Positions 12,701 to 19,655 of a stretch of DNA of 20,973 nucleotides are shown one piece after another. Positions within the stretch are counted from its first letter, which is position 1; the number at the start of each line of letters is the position of its first letter. The DNA comes from Hemicentrotus pulcherrimus. Taxonomy: Eukaryota; Echinodermata; Echinoidea; Camarodonta; Strongylocentrotidae. The notes beneath the pieces are model-generated. The model saw only the letters and a program-made list of their open reading frames with translations, did no database searches and was not told the DNA's origin. Both the position numbers and the translations under genes were made by a program. Location: assembly GCA_003118195.1 (NCBI GenBank), contig BEXV01000050.1:256258-277230 (forward strand). Direction: 5' to 3'.

Positions 12701-15700
12701 TACATCAAAGATACATTTTGGAGTTAATGGATGGTGTATTGTTCGGTCCAGGGGGGTGTTTCACAAAGATCCTAAGTTGAACAAATCTCTAAGTTGGACT
12801 TAACAATTATGGAAAGCCTTTAGCATCTTTAAAAATATTATGAAAAAGTTATTTTAAAAGGCATTGAATGTCGATTCAGAACATTCATATTTTCTATTAT
12901 AATGGGAGATTTTATGTTCTTGATTTGGAATTTATGAAAAGTCTAAAATAATTAAATGTTTGTTTTTGAATATATTTCATTTTAATGCTACAAAAGGCTC
13001 TCCATAATTTTTAAGTCCAACTTAGAGTCAGGTTAGTGTAGGGAATTGACCCCAGAGCATGTGTCAAAAACTCTTATAGGAGATACTTCTCTTGAAGATT
13101 ATCATATGTGTACAGTGTACCATTGCTCATCATGCCCTGTACATTACTCCCTTTTCTTGTCAACAGCGTACCGTCTGTATACCGTTGTGGTAAGACTGGT
13201 CAAGTTTGTGGACATGCTGACCAACTGGTATGTCCGGTCAAACAGGAAGCGACTGAAGGTATTTATCCATTCATTCTGTTTCTCTGTATGCAGCTGTAAG
13301 TACTTGACTTGAAAAAGAGGAAGGGAAATTTTTATAGCACTATAATGATTACCCTTATTATTCCTGATATCCTAAAGAGTATGTGTGTGAAATATCTAAT
13401 TGAAATATGAACAAGAAATACTGTAATCTTAGGGGAAAAGACTGGTATGTTATTTTTGACATTGGAAAAACAAGAATATAATATGAATACAAATTATTAC
13501 CATTTTACATGCATTTCTGTCTTTTCTCCTTTTTTAAATGAAAGATGATATTCATGGCTTCTCAGTTTCTTTGCGAAAGTCAGTTCTTTTCTCAATACTG
13601 ATTTTTGTTGTTGCATCAAACAAGTATCCGTATGATGAAGGCTATCATATGATGTTTGTAGCATGTTTAGTTCAATTGAAAGTTACGCGCATTCATAGAC
13701 GCTGGACAGACAGAGGCAGTCTAATCTTACAAAAATTGTTTCGTTTTATATACAGTCAAACCTGTCTATAGCAACCACCCAAGGGAAACACAAAAAGGGG
13801 TCTTTATAGACAGGTGGTCACTTAAGCGGGTTCCTTAAATACATGTTTCAATGAGAAATCATTTTCAAGGGAAACACAAAATGTGGTCTTTGTAGACAGG
13901 TGGTCGCTGAAGCAGGTTTGACTGTATATTAATTGGTCCCTCTTATACTCCATGAGGGAACCAACTTAATACCCATTTCCTTCCTTCCGTCATTCTAGGG
14001 AGAAGGTGGCAGCCAGGACTGCGAGGGCGCTCTCCATGCTCTCTTCAGTGTGCTGTTCAGCATGGTGCGTGTCATGTCACCCTTCACACCCTTCCTCACG
14101 GAACACATGTACCAGAACCTGAGGCACCTGGTAGAGAAGGACGTGGCTTCTACACAGGATACCAGGAGTGTACATTACCTGATGCAGCCCAAACCAAGGT
14201 AAGGTTGTCATGGTAAGGTTGCCATGGTAATGATAATGAGGAGGAGGATGGAAAAAGGAGGAAGGAGTGGTGATTTGGATAATTTGAAATAAAAATGATG
14301 TTTAAACCTCCTTTTCTGTGAGTAGGAAATGTTACCTTAGAATTTGATAAACTATGTGGTTGGACTAAGAACTGTGAAATTTTTGCTATGTCTTACCAAA
14401 TTTAGGTTGATAATTGTCGTGAATTCTGAACCTGATTTATGCACAGTGATAGTGATAGCACACTTGTATTTAGTTTTGCTGATAGCAATCCATTTAATAG
14501 TTATGCCCGCACACATTAGGCAGTTGAAACATGCTTGTCTGTGTTGCCTTCCATATCCTTGATTCCCCTCTCTCCCTCTGCTTCCCATAATACCATTTAT
14601 GCCTGTCTATAAACGCCAAATGTTCCCAGTGGATACTGCAGTTACCAATTTGATATTGCTCCTTGATTCCTGAACAGGGAAGATCTGATCGATAGCAAGA
14701 TTGAGACAGCCGTGTCCAACATGCAGACGGTGATTGAGCTTGCGAGGGTGATCCGAGACAGGGCCACCATACCCACCAAGTATCCTCTGAAGGAGGTGGT
14801 CGTTATCAACACTGACCAGGGGTGCCTGGATGATATCAGGTCCCTGGAGAAGTATGTCATCGAGGTAAGAGTTCTGTCATCGGTGGTTTTGGTTGTGTTG
14901 ATTGCAAATGTTAGTTTATAAGAAGAGTGATGGTGGTCATGTCATGTGTAAGTGTGGTCATGGTTGTTACAATGATGATGGCAATTTTGGACATCATCAT
15001 TGACCCTTAAGAAATCAACTTGCATACAATTTCAGTAGCCTCGCACATCACCTTTTGCAATGATACATTTCATAGTCTTAAAGGGATCGTGTAACAATGT
15101 TAAACCTGAGATACACGACCCTACGTGTTATCAGTGTCTGTGATTTTGTGTAATATTGAAGCCCTAAAAAAATTGCGCTTCAAAATGATCAAGAAATGCC
15201 TCAAAAAAGTAAAAATCTTTGAGTGACATACTCGTTTTCCCCAATAGACTGTAGTGTTATGAAAACCGTCAGGCGAACGGTTTTCAAAATTTGTAATTCC
15301 AATCATAAATATCTTGATAATCAGGCAGGCGATCGGCTTGTAAAAGACATAGGGTTCCTAACTGGCCTTAAGGTTTATAATTATCATTGCATCATGAGCT
15401 AAATCCAGAATCTTGTTTTAGAATCTGAGACAAAGTTACCGGATCCCTTTAACATAATGTAAAGGCAGTACTAATAAGGTCATTGCTGAGTTGATCTTTT
15501 GAAGGTCTTTATGATCATATTGTCAGTTAATACTAATGCTGTTGGCTGTGTTGTCATGACAATGGCAATATTAGTCAGTAATGATGGCATGATGTTTTTA
15601 TATTTCACCATCCTGTAAGCTATTCAAAGGCACATGACATTTTTTTAACCTCACTTTCCGGACAAGATGCTAGTACATTAAAGGGTCATCCTTTACCCTC

Positions 15701-18700
15701 CCAATGTTCTTTTAAATCACCTAGGTCAAGAGTGGCAAATATAGATTAATGTATTGCAAGAAGACAATTGTGATGTAGCAGGGATTGAACTTAATCCACC
15801 AGACCCCAACACCTCTAGTCTAATATACAGTTATGAATCAAGTGCGAATACAAATTCAGAACTGGAAGTCTGTTTTACTCACTATTCATTTTGAATCTTC
15901 ATTGTAGGAGGTGAACGTGAGGAAGGTCACGACCTCACAGGACAAGGGGAAGTACCACGTCTCCATGCATGCGGAACCAGACCACATGATCCTTGGCAAA
16001 CGCCTCAAGGGAGAATTCAAGAAGGTCTCGGACGAGATCCGGAAGCTCACTGATGCTCAGCTTCAGGGGTTCATTTCAAAGGGTGAGATAGAGGTTGTGG
16101 GTCACGTGCTAGGAAAGGATGACCTGAGGTTGAGTTACAACATGGAGGAGTCTGCATCAGGATCTTCACAGTACCAGGCTCATTCAGATGGAAAGGTCAG
16201 TTACAGAGAAGGAAACAAAATAATGATAATCAATCGCCTAGCTACTAACGTAATTAATGGGTAATTTCTGAGAAGATAATTTTGTTGTAGTTCTATCTTA
16301 ATGTAGCTGATTTTTGTGGCAGCTTCATGTAACTTTTAAAACAATCACGTTTTTAGGAAATGTTGAGAATGACAAATCCTCTGGACCCCTCAAAAATTGT
16401 TGAATCCTGGACTTTGGTGACCGTACAGCCACTGGTTATCAAGAGGCAGGGTTGGACATTGTTTGCTCTGTCATGTATTCCGTTACAGGAACTTATCATG
16501 ATGGGACTCACTGGTTATGTTGTTTTTTATGTTTGGTTTTTATATCACCCTAGATCCTTGTACTCCTCGATGTAACACCAGACCAATCCATGTTGGATGA
16601 GGGTGCGGCCAGAGAGGTGATCAATCGTATCCAGAAGCTCAGGAAAAAGGTAACATTGACTCTTGTACCTCCTTACATAAATAGTTATGATCTTGCAAGC
16701 CACATAGCCATTCTTTCACTTCTGAATGAAATGTTGAGCTCCTTTGAATGTTTGATCATTGTCGTAAAACCTTGATCCTTGAAATGCTAATCACCTTCAG
16801 CAGCTCCTGGAAGCTATTCCTGGATGATGGAATGCTGTGTGTCAGTGTGAGGTACCACAGTGATTTTTTTTTTAATGTACATACAATGAGGATGTATGCT
16901 AGGGAAGGGATGATTATTGTAGGTTTTTTTTATGGAACAGGTAACGTGAATGGTAGCTTTGCTAATTGCTGTAAATTCTGTTTCAAGGAGAGAAGAGCCT
17001 CAAGAGTTTGATCAACGTGTTCTTCGCTGGAGATCGTGTGTACAAAGTATAAATGGGAGTATGAACTTCACTCCAATTCTGATTTCTGTAATGTTCTTTG
17101 CACTACAGGCACACCTTATGCCCACAGACGACATCACCATCTTCTACAACGTCGAACCGGCTAGTGATAGATTGACGAAGATCATCCCAGCTCACGAGGA
17201 GTATATCTTCAACACCATCAAGCAACCACTAAGACTGGCCCCTGTGCCTGCTGGAGCAGAGGAGACCATCAGAGAAACATTTCAGGTTAGTTAGGAATCA
17301 GTTTCATGACACATCCACAAGGTGTTCACCTGTTGTGACAATTTTGATTTCTGTAGTCCGCACATCTTGAGATGTGTTATGACAAAACTAAAGTTAGCTG
17401 CCAGATTTTAAAATTGCTAGAAAATGCAGTTTTGGTAAACTCCACATCATTAATTTTAATTTAGATTTATCATCACTTCATCCCTCCAACAAAAAAAAAA
17501 ACAAAGCCCTTAATCTCTTTGTGACAGAGCAGATGGCATTAAAGAAATAAGTACAGTCAGAAAATTGTTAAACCATTCTCCCATCGGCTTGTAATTCACC
17601 ATTGACAAAGAAACACATTGCATAATATATTTATGCAATCTCACACCCAGCTCTCTCCTTTTCTTGGTTTCAAAATGTAGAAAGACCTGCCAGACAATAA
17701 AAAAATTCCAGGCAGTCACTCGAAACCTGTAATGTTTAATGGGAACTTGACTGTTGATGGGGAGGCCGCTATTTGGCTTAAAATTAAATTTCAATAATGT
17801 ATTTATTTTATATATTAGGTATTTTTGTGGCATCAGATTTTGCACTAGAGTTCAAGGTTGCTTTTTATTGAACATGTTAGTGCCAGATTATGTGGTTTAT
17901 ATTGTCCTTGTACTGTTTTAGTAATTTGTTGAATATTCCCATTCATTTTTTCCTAATTTCTATCATCTTTCCAGCTGAAAGGACCCAGCCTTGAGCTGAT
18001 CATCACCAGAGGTCATCAAGAAGCCCCAGGTGCTTCCTCCAGGGGTGCTATGGCTGCTGCAACTGCCTCGACCAATGGCCCCAACCCCTACTGCAAGTTT
18101 GTGAATATAGAGCTGTGTGATGCCAAGCCCACCCTAGGGGCTACATGTGGGCGGGGCACGGTGCTCCTGGAGAACCCCCCTGGTGACTACCTGCTGACCG
18201 TTGATCAGCTGACCCACCATGTGGGGGTCATCTTTGGACTCCATGGGAAGAAGATCCAGCTGTACCGGTCAAAGAACAAGAGTAATAGTGAGTGAAGGAT
18301 CAGGGCTTATACTGATAGTTATGTTATTATTGGCATGGTAATATTTATAAAATACGGAGTAGGATACGGGAGTATATCTGACAAGCTGATGAGCGTATTT
18401 CACGAGTCAACATGACGAGTGAACCAAGCAAGTGCGTTATACCTGTGTGCCCCATGAAAGAAAAGCTATTTAATTCTTATATTAATATTAGTTGTTGTAT
18501 GAAACTTAGTTTCTCGATTTTCACCATTACATCCTAATGTTTTTATGTTACCTTGCACATTAAACATGCAGATAAATAATCCAATGGCTTTTAAAACTTT
18601 TTTTTTCTTTTTCAGAAAGATCTTTAGAAATGATTGATGATCGAAACAGAAAATTATTTTCTTGGAATTTACGTACATAGACTGTTTAGAAACATATCTG

Positions 18701-18992
18701 AGGAAGACAGAGTAACATATTCAAACCATATCATGAACAAGAGACGTACCCATATCTTACCCGTTTGTATTGCCTGATATTTGCAATGATTATATATTCA
18801 TTTTTGTCTTGTCTTAAAATATGCATGTCTAATAACCCACACTTCCATTGTTTATAAAATTCTTGTCACACTTCTGATTAGCTAACCCTTCATTTTGTCT
18901 TTATTTATCTCTTTTTAACAGGTCTGAATTCCAGCAATGTCAAAACTCTTCTCTCTCTAAGTGGAAGCACTCTGTATGCATACGTCAGTTGA
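603..18992 (+). CDS. IARS1: Cytosolic isoleucyl-tRNA synthetase, complete, 24 coding exons, 1186 aa
   Basis: Joined coding exons: 603-721, 1225-1381, 2076-2195, 2623-2757, 3190-3274, 3754-3970, 4726-4786, 5517-5612, 6306-6425, 6955-7145, 7680-7880, 8585-8677, 9573-9677, 10480-10650, 11440-11584, 12246-12366, 13167-13258, 13999-14198, 14678-14864, 15908-16195, 16554-16649, 17109-17285, 17975-18287, 18922-18992. The enzyme charges tRNA-Ile with isoleucine using ATP and hydrolyses mischarged Val-tRNA-Ile. In animals it belongs to the cytosolic multi-tRNA-synthetase complex. Visible order: HYGH 55-58, threonine-rich editing motif [11 protein letters not shown] 223-233, editing aspartate region GQDDY 329-333, DCWFESGS 525-532, GIDQTRGWF 560-568, KMSKR 600-604, anticodon-domain [10 protein letters not shown] 732-741, one C-terminal UBX-like repeat about 1098-1186. 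Human IARS1 is 1262 aa; the difference is mainly one missing C-terminal repeat. All introns are GT-AG and no frame break was seen. The lack of an evident targeting peptide and the eukaryotic C-terminal extension argue against the mitochondrial paralogue IARS2. Confidence 0.97.
1225..1381 (+). CDS. IARS1: IARS1 coding exon 2 (residues 40-92, HIGH motif)
   Basis: Encodes the first half of the class I Rossmann fold, including [10 protein letters not shown] (43-52) and the HIGH-class signature HYGH at 55-58, which contacts ATP. The exon ends with WDCHGLPI, a conserved class Ia segment. Donor GTAAGA at 1382, phase 0. Confidence 0.97.
2076..2195 (+). CDS. IARS1: IARS1 coding exon 3 (residues 93-132)
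   Basis: Begins [10 protein letters not shown] and contains [10 protein letters not shown], which aligns without gaps to human IARS1 in the catalytic core upstream of CP1. The acceptor is a TAG-GAG tandem, but GAG is a poor acceptor, so the first AG is used here. Donor GTAAGC, phase 0. Confidence 0.96.
2623..2757 (+). CDS. IARS1: IARS1 coding exon 4 (residues 133-177)
   Basis: Encodes [17 protein letters not shown] followed by [10 protein letters not shown] and GMVYRG, the conserved segment leading from the Rossmann fold toward the CP1 insertion. Donor GTATGT, phase 0. Confidence 0.96.
3190..3274 (+). CDS. IARS1: IARS1 coding exon 5 (residues 178-206)
   Basis: Encodes [16 protein letters not shown], the conserved entry to the CP1 editing insertion. 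Acceptor AACAG at 3185-3189, donor GTGAGT, phase 1 (splits Val206). The antisense open frame over 3227-3490 is a shadow. Confidence 0.96.
3754..3970 (+). CDS. IARS1: IARS1 coding exon 6 (residues 206-278, editing domain)
   Basis: Encodes the threonine-rich proofreading motif [11 protein letters not shown] at 223-233, which in Ile/Val/Leu synthetases lines the hydrolytic pocket for the mischarged adenosine end. It is followed by LALCVNP and a basic segment. Donor GTAAGA at 3971, phase 2 (splits Lys278). Confidence 0.97.
4726..4786 (+). CDS. IARS1: IARS1 coding exon 7 (residues 278-298)
   Basis: The shortest coding exon (61 nt). It encodes [18 protein letters not shown], which matches the editing-domain stretch LKGKKYRPLFDYF of human IARS1. 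Acceptor AACAG, donor GTAAGG, phase 0. Confidence 0.93.
4816..5138. mobile_element. MITE-like element, copy A (intron 7)
   Basis: About 323 bp bounded by inverted termini. The left end GGGGGTGTTTCACC (4816) is mirrored by GTGAAACACCCCC at 5126-5138. The inverted relationship extends roughly 48 bp inward, including TCTAAGTTGGAC / GTCCAACTTAGAG. The interior is AT-rich with no open frame of note, so it is non-autonomous. A second, truncated copy lies in intron 16. I could not identify a target-site duplication. Confidence 0.75.
5517..5612 (+). CDS. IARS1: IARS1 coding exon 8 (residues 299-330, editing pocket)
   Basis: Encodes the glycine-rich editing motif [13 protein letters not shown] at 318-330. 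Characterised family members have proline after HxA; this protein has Ala326 there. The catalytically important aspartate is Asp332, encoded by the next exon. Donor GTGAGC, phase 0. Confidence 0.96.
5654..5736 (+). repeat. 83-bp direct repeat, copy 1 (intron 8)
   Basis: Gap-free match to 5923-6005 in the same orientation, 269 bp downstream, with 5 mismatches by eye (about 94% identity). The shared segment includes CAAGAACTGTACTTGCTGAA. Ends are sharp, and flanks do not match. Confidence 0.9.
5923..6065 (+). repeat. Composite repeat unit, copy 2 (intron 8)
   Basis: The left part (5923-6005) matches 5654-5736 at about 94%. The right part (6013-6065) matches 6471-6523 in intron 9, gap-free with 10 mismatches (about 81%). 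This is therefore the longest copy of a dispersed module of at least 143 bp, with copies 1 and 3 as partial versions. Confidence 0.85.
6306..6425 (+). CDS. IARS1: IARS1 coding exon 9 (residues 331-370)
   Basis: Begins [10 protein letters not shown]; Asp332 aligns with the conserved editing aspartate of Ile/Leu/Val synthetases. It continues with [18 protein letters not shown], the conserved exit from the CP1 core. Donor GTCAGT, phase 0. Confidence 0.96.
6471..6523 (+). repeat. 53-bp repeat, copy 3 (intron 9)
   Basis: Begins 46 bp after the exon 9 donor. Shares ATTTGTTGGGAAT and TTGACGGTCAT-type segments with 6013-6065. It has diverged more than the 83-bp pair and so is probably an older copy. 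Confidence 0.75.
6955..7145 (+). CDS. IARS1: IARS1 coding exon 10 (residues 371-434)
   Basis: Encodes [20 protein letters not shown] (394-413), a strongly conserved class Ia block where CP1 returns to the catalytic fold, then [13 protein letters not shown]. Acceptor TTAAG, donor GTAAGA, phase 2 (splits Trp434). Confidence 0.97.
7195..7345 (-). repeat. Degenerate copy of the intron 17 MITE family (intron 10)
   Basis: Contains GGCCACCTGTCTA and TGTTTCCCTTGGGTGG, which resemble the reverse complement of the internal unit of the element at 13751-13926 (GACAGGTGGTC, AAGGGAAACAC). It also has a second CCACCTCTCTATAAAGG block near 7211. Heavily diverged and without clear termini. Confidence 0.4.
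7680..7880 (+). CDS. IARS1: IARS1 coding exon 11 (residues 434-501)
   Basis: Encodes REAGENT-binding core segments of the second Rossmann half, including [19 protein letters not shown]. The usual tryptophan of RYWGTPIP is Phe462 here. It ends DLHRES. Exon length 201 nt, flanked by phase 2 introns. Donor GTAAGA. Confidence 0.96.
7881..8337 (+). other. Intron 11, 5' part: unclassified sequence
   Basis: The stretch at about 7915-8190 is richer in GC than its surroundings and has an open frame (7925-8137) with no recognisable protein features. It looks like a dispersed repeat fragment, but I cannot assign a family. The GAGCATGCTC palindrome within it (about 8059-8068) is short. Confidence 0.35.
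8338..8388 (+). repeat. 51-bp direct repeat, copy 1 (intron 11)
   Basis: Matches 8484-8534 without gaps and with 7 mismatches by eye (about 86%). Includes GAATACTGATCCTCAAA. Confidence 0.8.
8484..8534 (+). repeat. 51-bp direct repeat, copy 2 (intron 11)
   Basis: Second copy, 146 bp downstream of the first. It ends 50 bp before the start of exon 12, in the region expected to hold the branch point. Confidence 0.8.
8585..8677 (+). CDS. IARS1: IARS1 coding exon 12 (residues 501-532)
   Basis: Encodes DKLTIPS and then [13 protein letters not shown] at 520-532, the class Ia signature adjacent to the aminoacyl-adenylate site. 93 nt, phase 2 on both sides. Donor GTATGT. Confidence 0.96.
8678..9391 (+). 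other. Intron 12, 5' part: nothing recognised
   Basis: AT-rich with a G9 run near 8735-8743. No coding exon, RNA gene or repeat with a visible partner was found. Confidence 0.6.
9392..9496 (-). repeat. 105-bp dispersed repeat core (intron 12)
   Basis: The reverse complement of 20042-20146 matches this segment gap-free with about 10 mismatches (about 90%). Shared blocks include TTATATGCTAGATGATCAAC and TTTCACAATGCAATCGCATG. The partner lies inside a terminal-inverted-repeat element in the 3' flank, so this is probably a truncated copy of that element. Confidence 0.85.
9573..9677 (+). CDS. IARS1: IARS1 coding exon 13 (residues 532-567)
   Basis: Encodes [16 protein letters not shown] and [21 protein letters not shown] (560-568) is a hallmark of Ile/Val/Leu enzymes and contacts the adenylate. 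105 nt, phase 2 on both sides. Donor GTAATT. Confidence 0.97.
9761..9804 (+). repeat. 22-bp tandem duplication (intron 13)
   Basis: TGGAATGCAGGAAACAATGA occurs twice with a 22-bp period (9761 and 9783) and no mismatch in the repeated 20 bases. It is a recent local duplication. The rest of intron 13 (9678-10479) shows nothing else. Confidence 0.9.
10480..10650 (+). CDS. IARS1: IARS1 coding exon 14 (residues 567-624, KMSKR motif)
   Basis: Encodes the second class I signature as KMSKR at 600-604, preceded by LASDGQ and followed by KKNYPDP. Numbering coincides with the human KMSKS-class motif (600-604), so no net length change has accumulated over the catalytic plus editing region. 171 nt, phase 2 on both sides. 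Confidence 0.97.
10755..10813. repeat. Degenerate telomere-like C/A-rich tract (intron 14)
   Basis: Contains CTAACCCTAAT and further CTAAAC/AACCC variants, resembling a decayed run of the metazoan telomere repeat on the C-rich strand. Only one near-perfect unit is seen, so a simple-sequence origin is equally possible. The rest of intron 14 (10651-11439) holds nothing recognised. Confidence 0.35.
11440..11584 (+). CDS. IARS1: IARS1 coding exon 15 (residues 624-672)
   Basis: Encodes [16 protein letters not shown] and the [19 protein letters not shown] helix, the junction into the anticodon-binding helical bundle. Donor GTAAGC, phase 0. Confidence 0.97.
11815..11990 (+). mobile_element. SINE-like element, 5' truncated (intron 15)
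   Basis: Contains GGGTACCCGGTAGAAT, GCGCTGATAAGGCTG, GCCGGGGCTAAAGCTAGGG, TTGGAAGCGC and TTATGCGCTATACAAGAACT, and ends in an ATT-rich tail (about 11971-11985). This order and the GCGCTATA-ATT tail resemble short interspersed elements that I recall as common in marine invertebrate genomes. No clear tRNA-like A and B boxes remain, so the head is probably lost. Family assignment is from memory of the pattern. Confidence 0.5.
12246..12366 (+). CDS. IARS1: IARS1 coding exon 16 (residues 673-713)
   Basis: Encodes an acidic, less conserved stretch followed by [11 protein letters not shown], a conserved helix of the anticodon-binding domain. Acceptor TGCAG with a T-rich tract, donor GTGAGT, phase 1. 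Confidence 0.95.
12751..13035 (+). mobile_element. MITE-like element, copy B, 3' truncated (intron 16)
   Basis: Starts GGGGGGTGTTTCACAAAGAT and runs collinear with copy A (4816-5138): shared blocks include TCTAAGTTGGACTTAACAAT, GGAATTTATGAAAAGTCTAA and GTCCAACTTAGAGT. Homology stops shortly after the last block, and the right inverted terminus is absent. Confidence 0.75.
13167..13258 (+). CDS. IARS1: IARS1 coding exon 17 (residues 713-743)
   Basis: Encodes [16 protein letters not shown] and [12 protein letters not shown]. The NWYVR block (732-736) is the anticodon-domain signature of class Ia enzymes. The donor GTATTT (13259) is the weakest in the gene. The frame stays open 54 nt into the intron, so retention would add a short tail and then stop. 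Confidence 0.96.
13751..13926. mobile_element. MITE with TA target duplication, mariner-like termini (intron 17)
   Basis: 176 bp running from TACAGTCAAACCTG to CAGGTTTGACTGTA (perfect 14-bp inverted termini), with TA on both sides (13749-13750 and 13927-13928) as expected for a Tc1/mariner-type insertion. Inside are two direct units starting AAGGGAAACACAAAA (13781 and 13867, 86-bp period), each containing TAGACAGGTGGTC. No coding capacity. Confidence 0.8.
13999..14198 (+). CDS. IARS1: IARS1 coding exon 18 (residues 744-810)
   Basis: Encodes the [13 protein letters not shown] helix and [16 protein letters not shown], conserved in the helical domain. The donor GTAAGG at 14199 lies in a 14-bp tandem repeat that supplies further GT donors downstream. 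Phase 2. Confidence 0.96.
14198..14237 (+). repeat. 14-bp tandem repeat covering the exon 18 donor
   Basis: Units GGTAAGGTTGTCAT (14198) and GGTAAGGTTGCCAT (14212) are followed by a partial third unit GGTAATGATAAT (14226). Each carries a GT donor (14199, 14213, 14227). Only the first keeps the reading frame; read-through meets TAA at 14200-14202. Confidence 0.85.
14601..14633 (+). repeat. Fragment related to the intron 17 MITE family (intron 18)
   Basis: GCCTGTCTATAAACGCCAAA followed by TGTTCCCA resembles the terminal part of the 13751-13926 element. Short and diverged, so the relation is tentative. The rest of intron 18 (14238-14677) shows nothing else. Confidence 0.3.
14678..14864 (+). CDS. 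IARS1: IARS1 coding exon 19 (residues 810-872)
   Basis: Encodes [15 protein letters not shown] and [13 protein letters not shown], ending SLEKYVIE, the end of the anticodon-binding domain and start of the eukaryote-type extension. Donor GTAAGA, phase 0. Confidence 0.97.
15078..15452. mobile_element. MITE-like element with AAAGGGATC termini (intron 19)
   Basis: 375 bp between TTAAAGGGATCGTGTAAC and its inverted counterpart GTTACCGGATCCCTTTAA (two mismatches over 18). The interior contains a 10-bp stem hairpin at 15260-15286 (TGAAAACCGT / ACGGTTTTCA, 7-nt loop). No transposase frame, so non-autonomous. Target duplication unclear. Confidence 0.75.
15908..16195 (+). CDS. IARS1: IARS1 coding exon 20 (residues 873-968)
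   Basis: Encodes [26 protein letters not shown] and QAHSDGK, matching the C-terminal extension of eukaryotic IARS1 (human AEPDHMVLGKRLKG). The acceptor is TAG followed by GAG; use of the second AG would delete Glu873. Donor GTCAGT, phase 0. Confidence 0.96.
16554..16649 (+). CDS. IARS1: IARS1 coding exon 21 (residues 969-1000)
   Basis: Encodes [17 protein letters not shown] and [13 protein letters not shown], a highly conserved block also found in bacterial type 2 isoleucyl-tRNA synthetases. Donor GTAACA, phase 0. Confidence 0.96.
17109..17285 (+). CDS. IARS1: IARS1 coding exon 22 (residues 1001-1059)
   Basis: Encodes [14 protein letters not shown], which matches human CNLVPTDEITVYY, then a helix-rich stretch with [13 protein letters not shown]. 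Donor GTTAGT, phase 0. Confidence 0.96.
17975..18287 (+). CDS. IARS1: IARS1 coding exon 23 (residues 1060-1164, linker and UBX-like repeat)
   Basis: The largest coding exon (313 nt) and GC-rich. It encodes [13 protein letters not shown], then an Ala/Ser/Gly/Pro-rich linker (about 1076-1096), then most of one C-terminal repeat: [14 protein letters not shown] and [11 protein letters not shown]. This matches the UBX-like repeats of vertebrate IARS1 that are implicated in contact with the bifunctional Glu-Pro synthetase. Donor GTGAGT, phase 1. Confidence 0.94.
18288..18921 (+). other. Intron 23: nothing coding
   Basis: Checked for a second UBX-like repeat exon because vertebrate IARS1 has two; none was found. 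An imperfect palindromic stretch lies near 18398-18422 (TTCACGAGTCA / TGACGAGTGAA). Confidence 0.6.
18922..18992 (+). CDS. IARS1: IARS1 terminal coding exon 24 (residues 1164-1186 and stop)
   Basis: Encodes the last strand pair of the UBX-like repeat ([17 protein letters not shown]) and TGA at 18990-18992. The ending matches both human repeats (LLSLSGKTL of the first, VYVSV of the second). Acceptor AACAG after a T-rich tract. Confidence 0.93.
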
Positions 18993-19655
18993 TGAGAGTA
19001 ATCTAATCGTAGTACTTAGTTTCAAGTATGTACTCTGTGCATTGACTGGAACCGTTGGGGTAATATTATACCACGGAAATGCACAATCCATTACCATCTT
19101 TAACAAATATTTGTATTTCAATTAAGAAGTAGAGTAAAGGAATTTTAATGTTGTAAAGCAATCATATGTTAATGTATCTTGTAATATTGTGCTGACAAAC
19201 AGCTGCATGGTACAGTCTGTATTAACTCTTTGGATACAAGGCCTGAGATACTTTGGGCTAAAGTGCAGGGAAAGTGTACGTTGTACTAAGATTAAATCAT
19301 ACTCAATGGGTTAATTCTTTCTTCGTTATGCGTTCAATTGAGAGTCTGCCACGATAATGATATGTCCATTTATATAGCACAGCTACTATATGAATATGTA
19401 CTACTGCGCTTAATATATCAAAAAAATCTAAAAACTAACATGTTCTGCGAATAACATAATTGTATAGTGTATTTAAACATGTTTATGGAAAATGTGCTGT
19501 ATAAATACATTATTGTTATTATTGTTATTATAATGCAATATTAAGAGCATGTTTTCCATTTACATCATAAACATTTTGCATGTGACAAAGGAGGAGAGGG
19601 GTGGTCCACTAACTGTTTCATCAGTCGATCAAAGCGAAGAAAGAGTTGACGCATA

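Larger units (their letters stand above)
16196..17974 (+). other. Introns 20-22: nothing recognised
   Basis: Introns 16196-16553, 16650-17108 and 17286-17974 are AT-rich. Open frames there either run on from exons (15911-16264, 16950-17294) or have no protein-like features. No paired repeat was found. Confidence 0.6.

Noticed and set aside
13046..13312. Open frame of 88 codons containing AYRLYTVV
   Set aside because: It is exon 17 of IARS1 read together with flanking intron sequence; the upstream part is truncated MITE copy B and intron.
14344..14588. Overlapping sense and antisense open frames in intron 18
   Set aside because: Both are short, lack domain features, and occupy the same AT-rich intronic sequence; chance open frames.
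15908..15913. Tandem NAGNAG acceptor at exon 20 (TAG-GAG) as an alternative splice site
   Set aside because: GAG is a poor acceptor and human IARS1 keeps the residue; possible but not supported enough to list as a finding.
603..18992. Mitochondrial IARS2 instead of cytosolic IARS1
   Set aside because: KMSKR motif, the position of both signature motifs, the eukaryotic C-terminal extension and the UBX-like repeat fit the cytosolic enzyme; no targeting peptide at the N-terminus.
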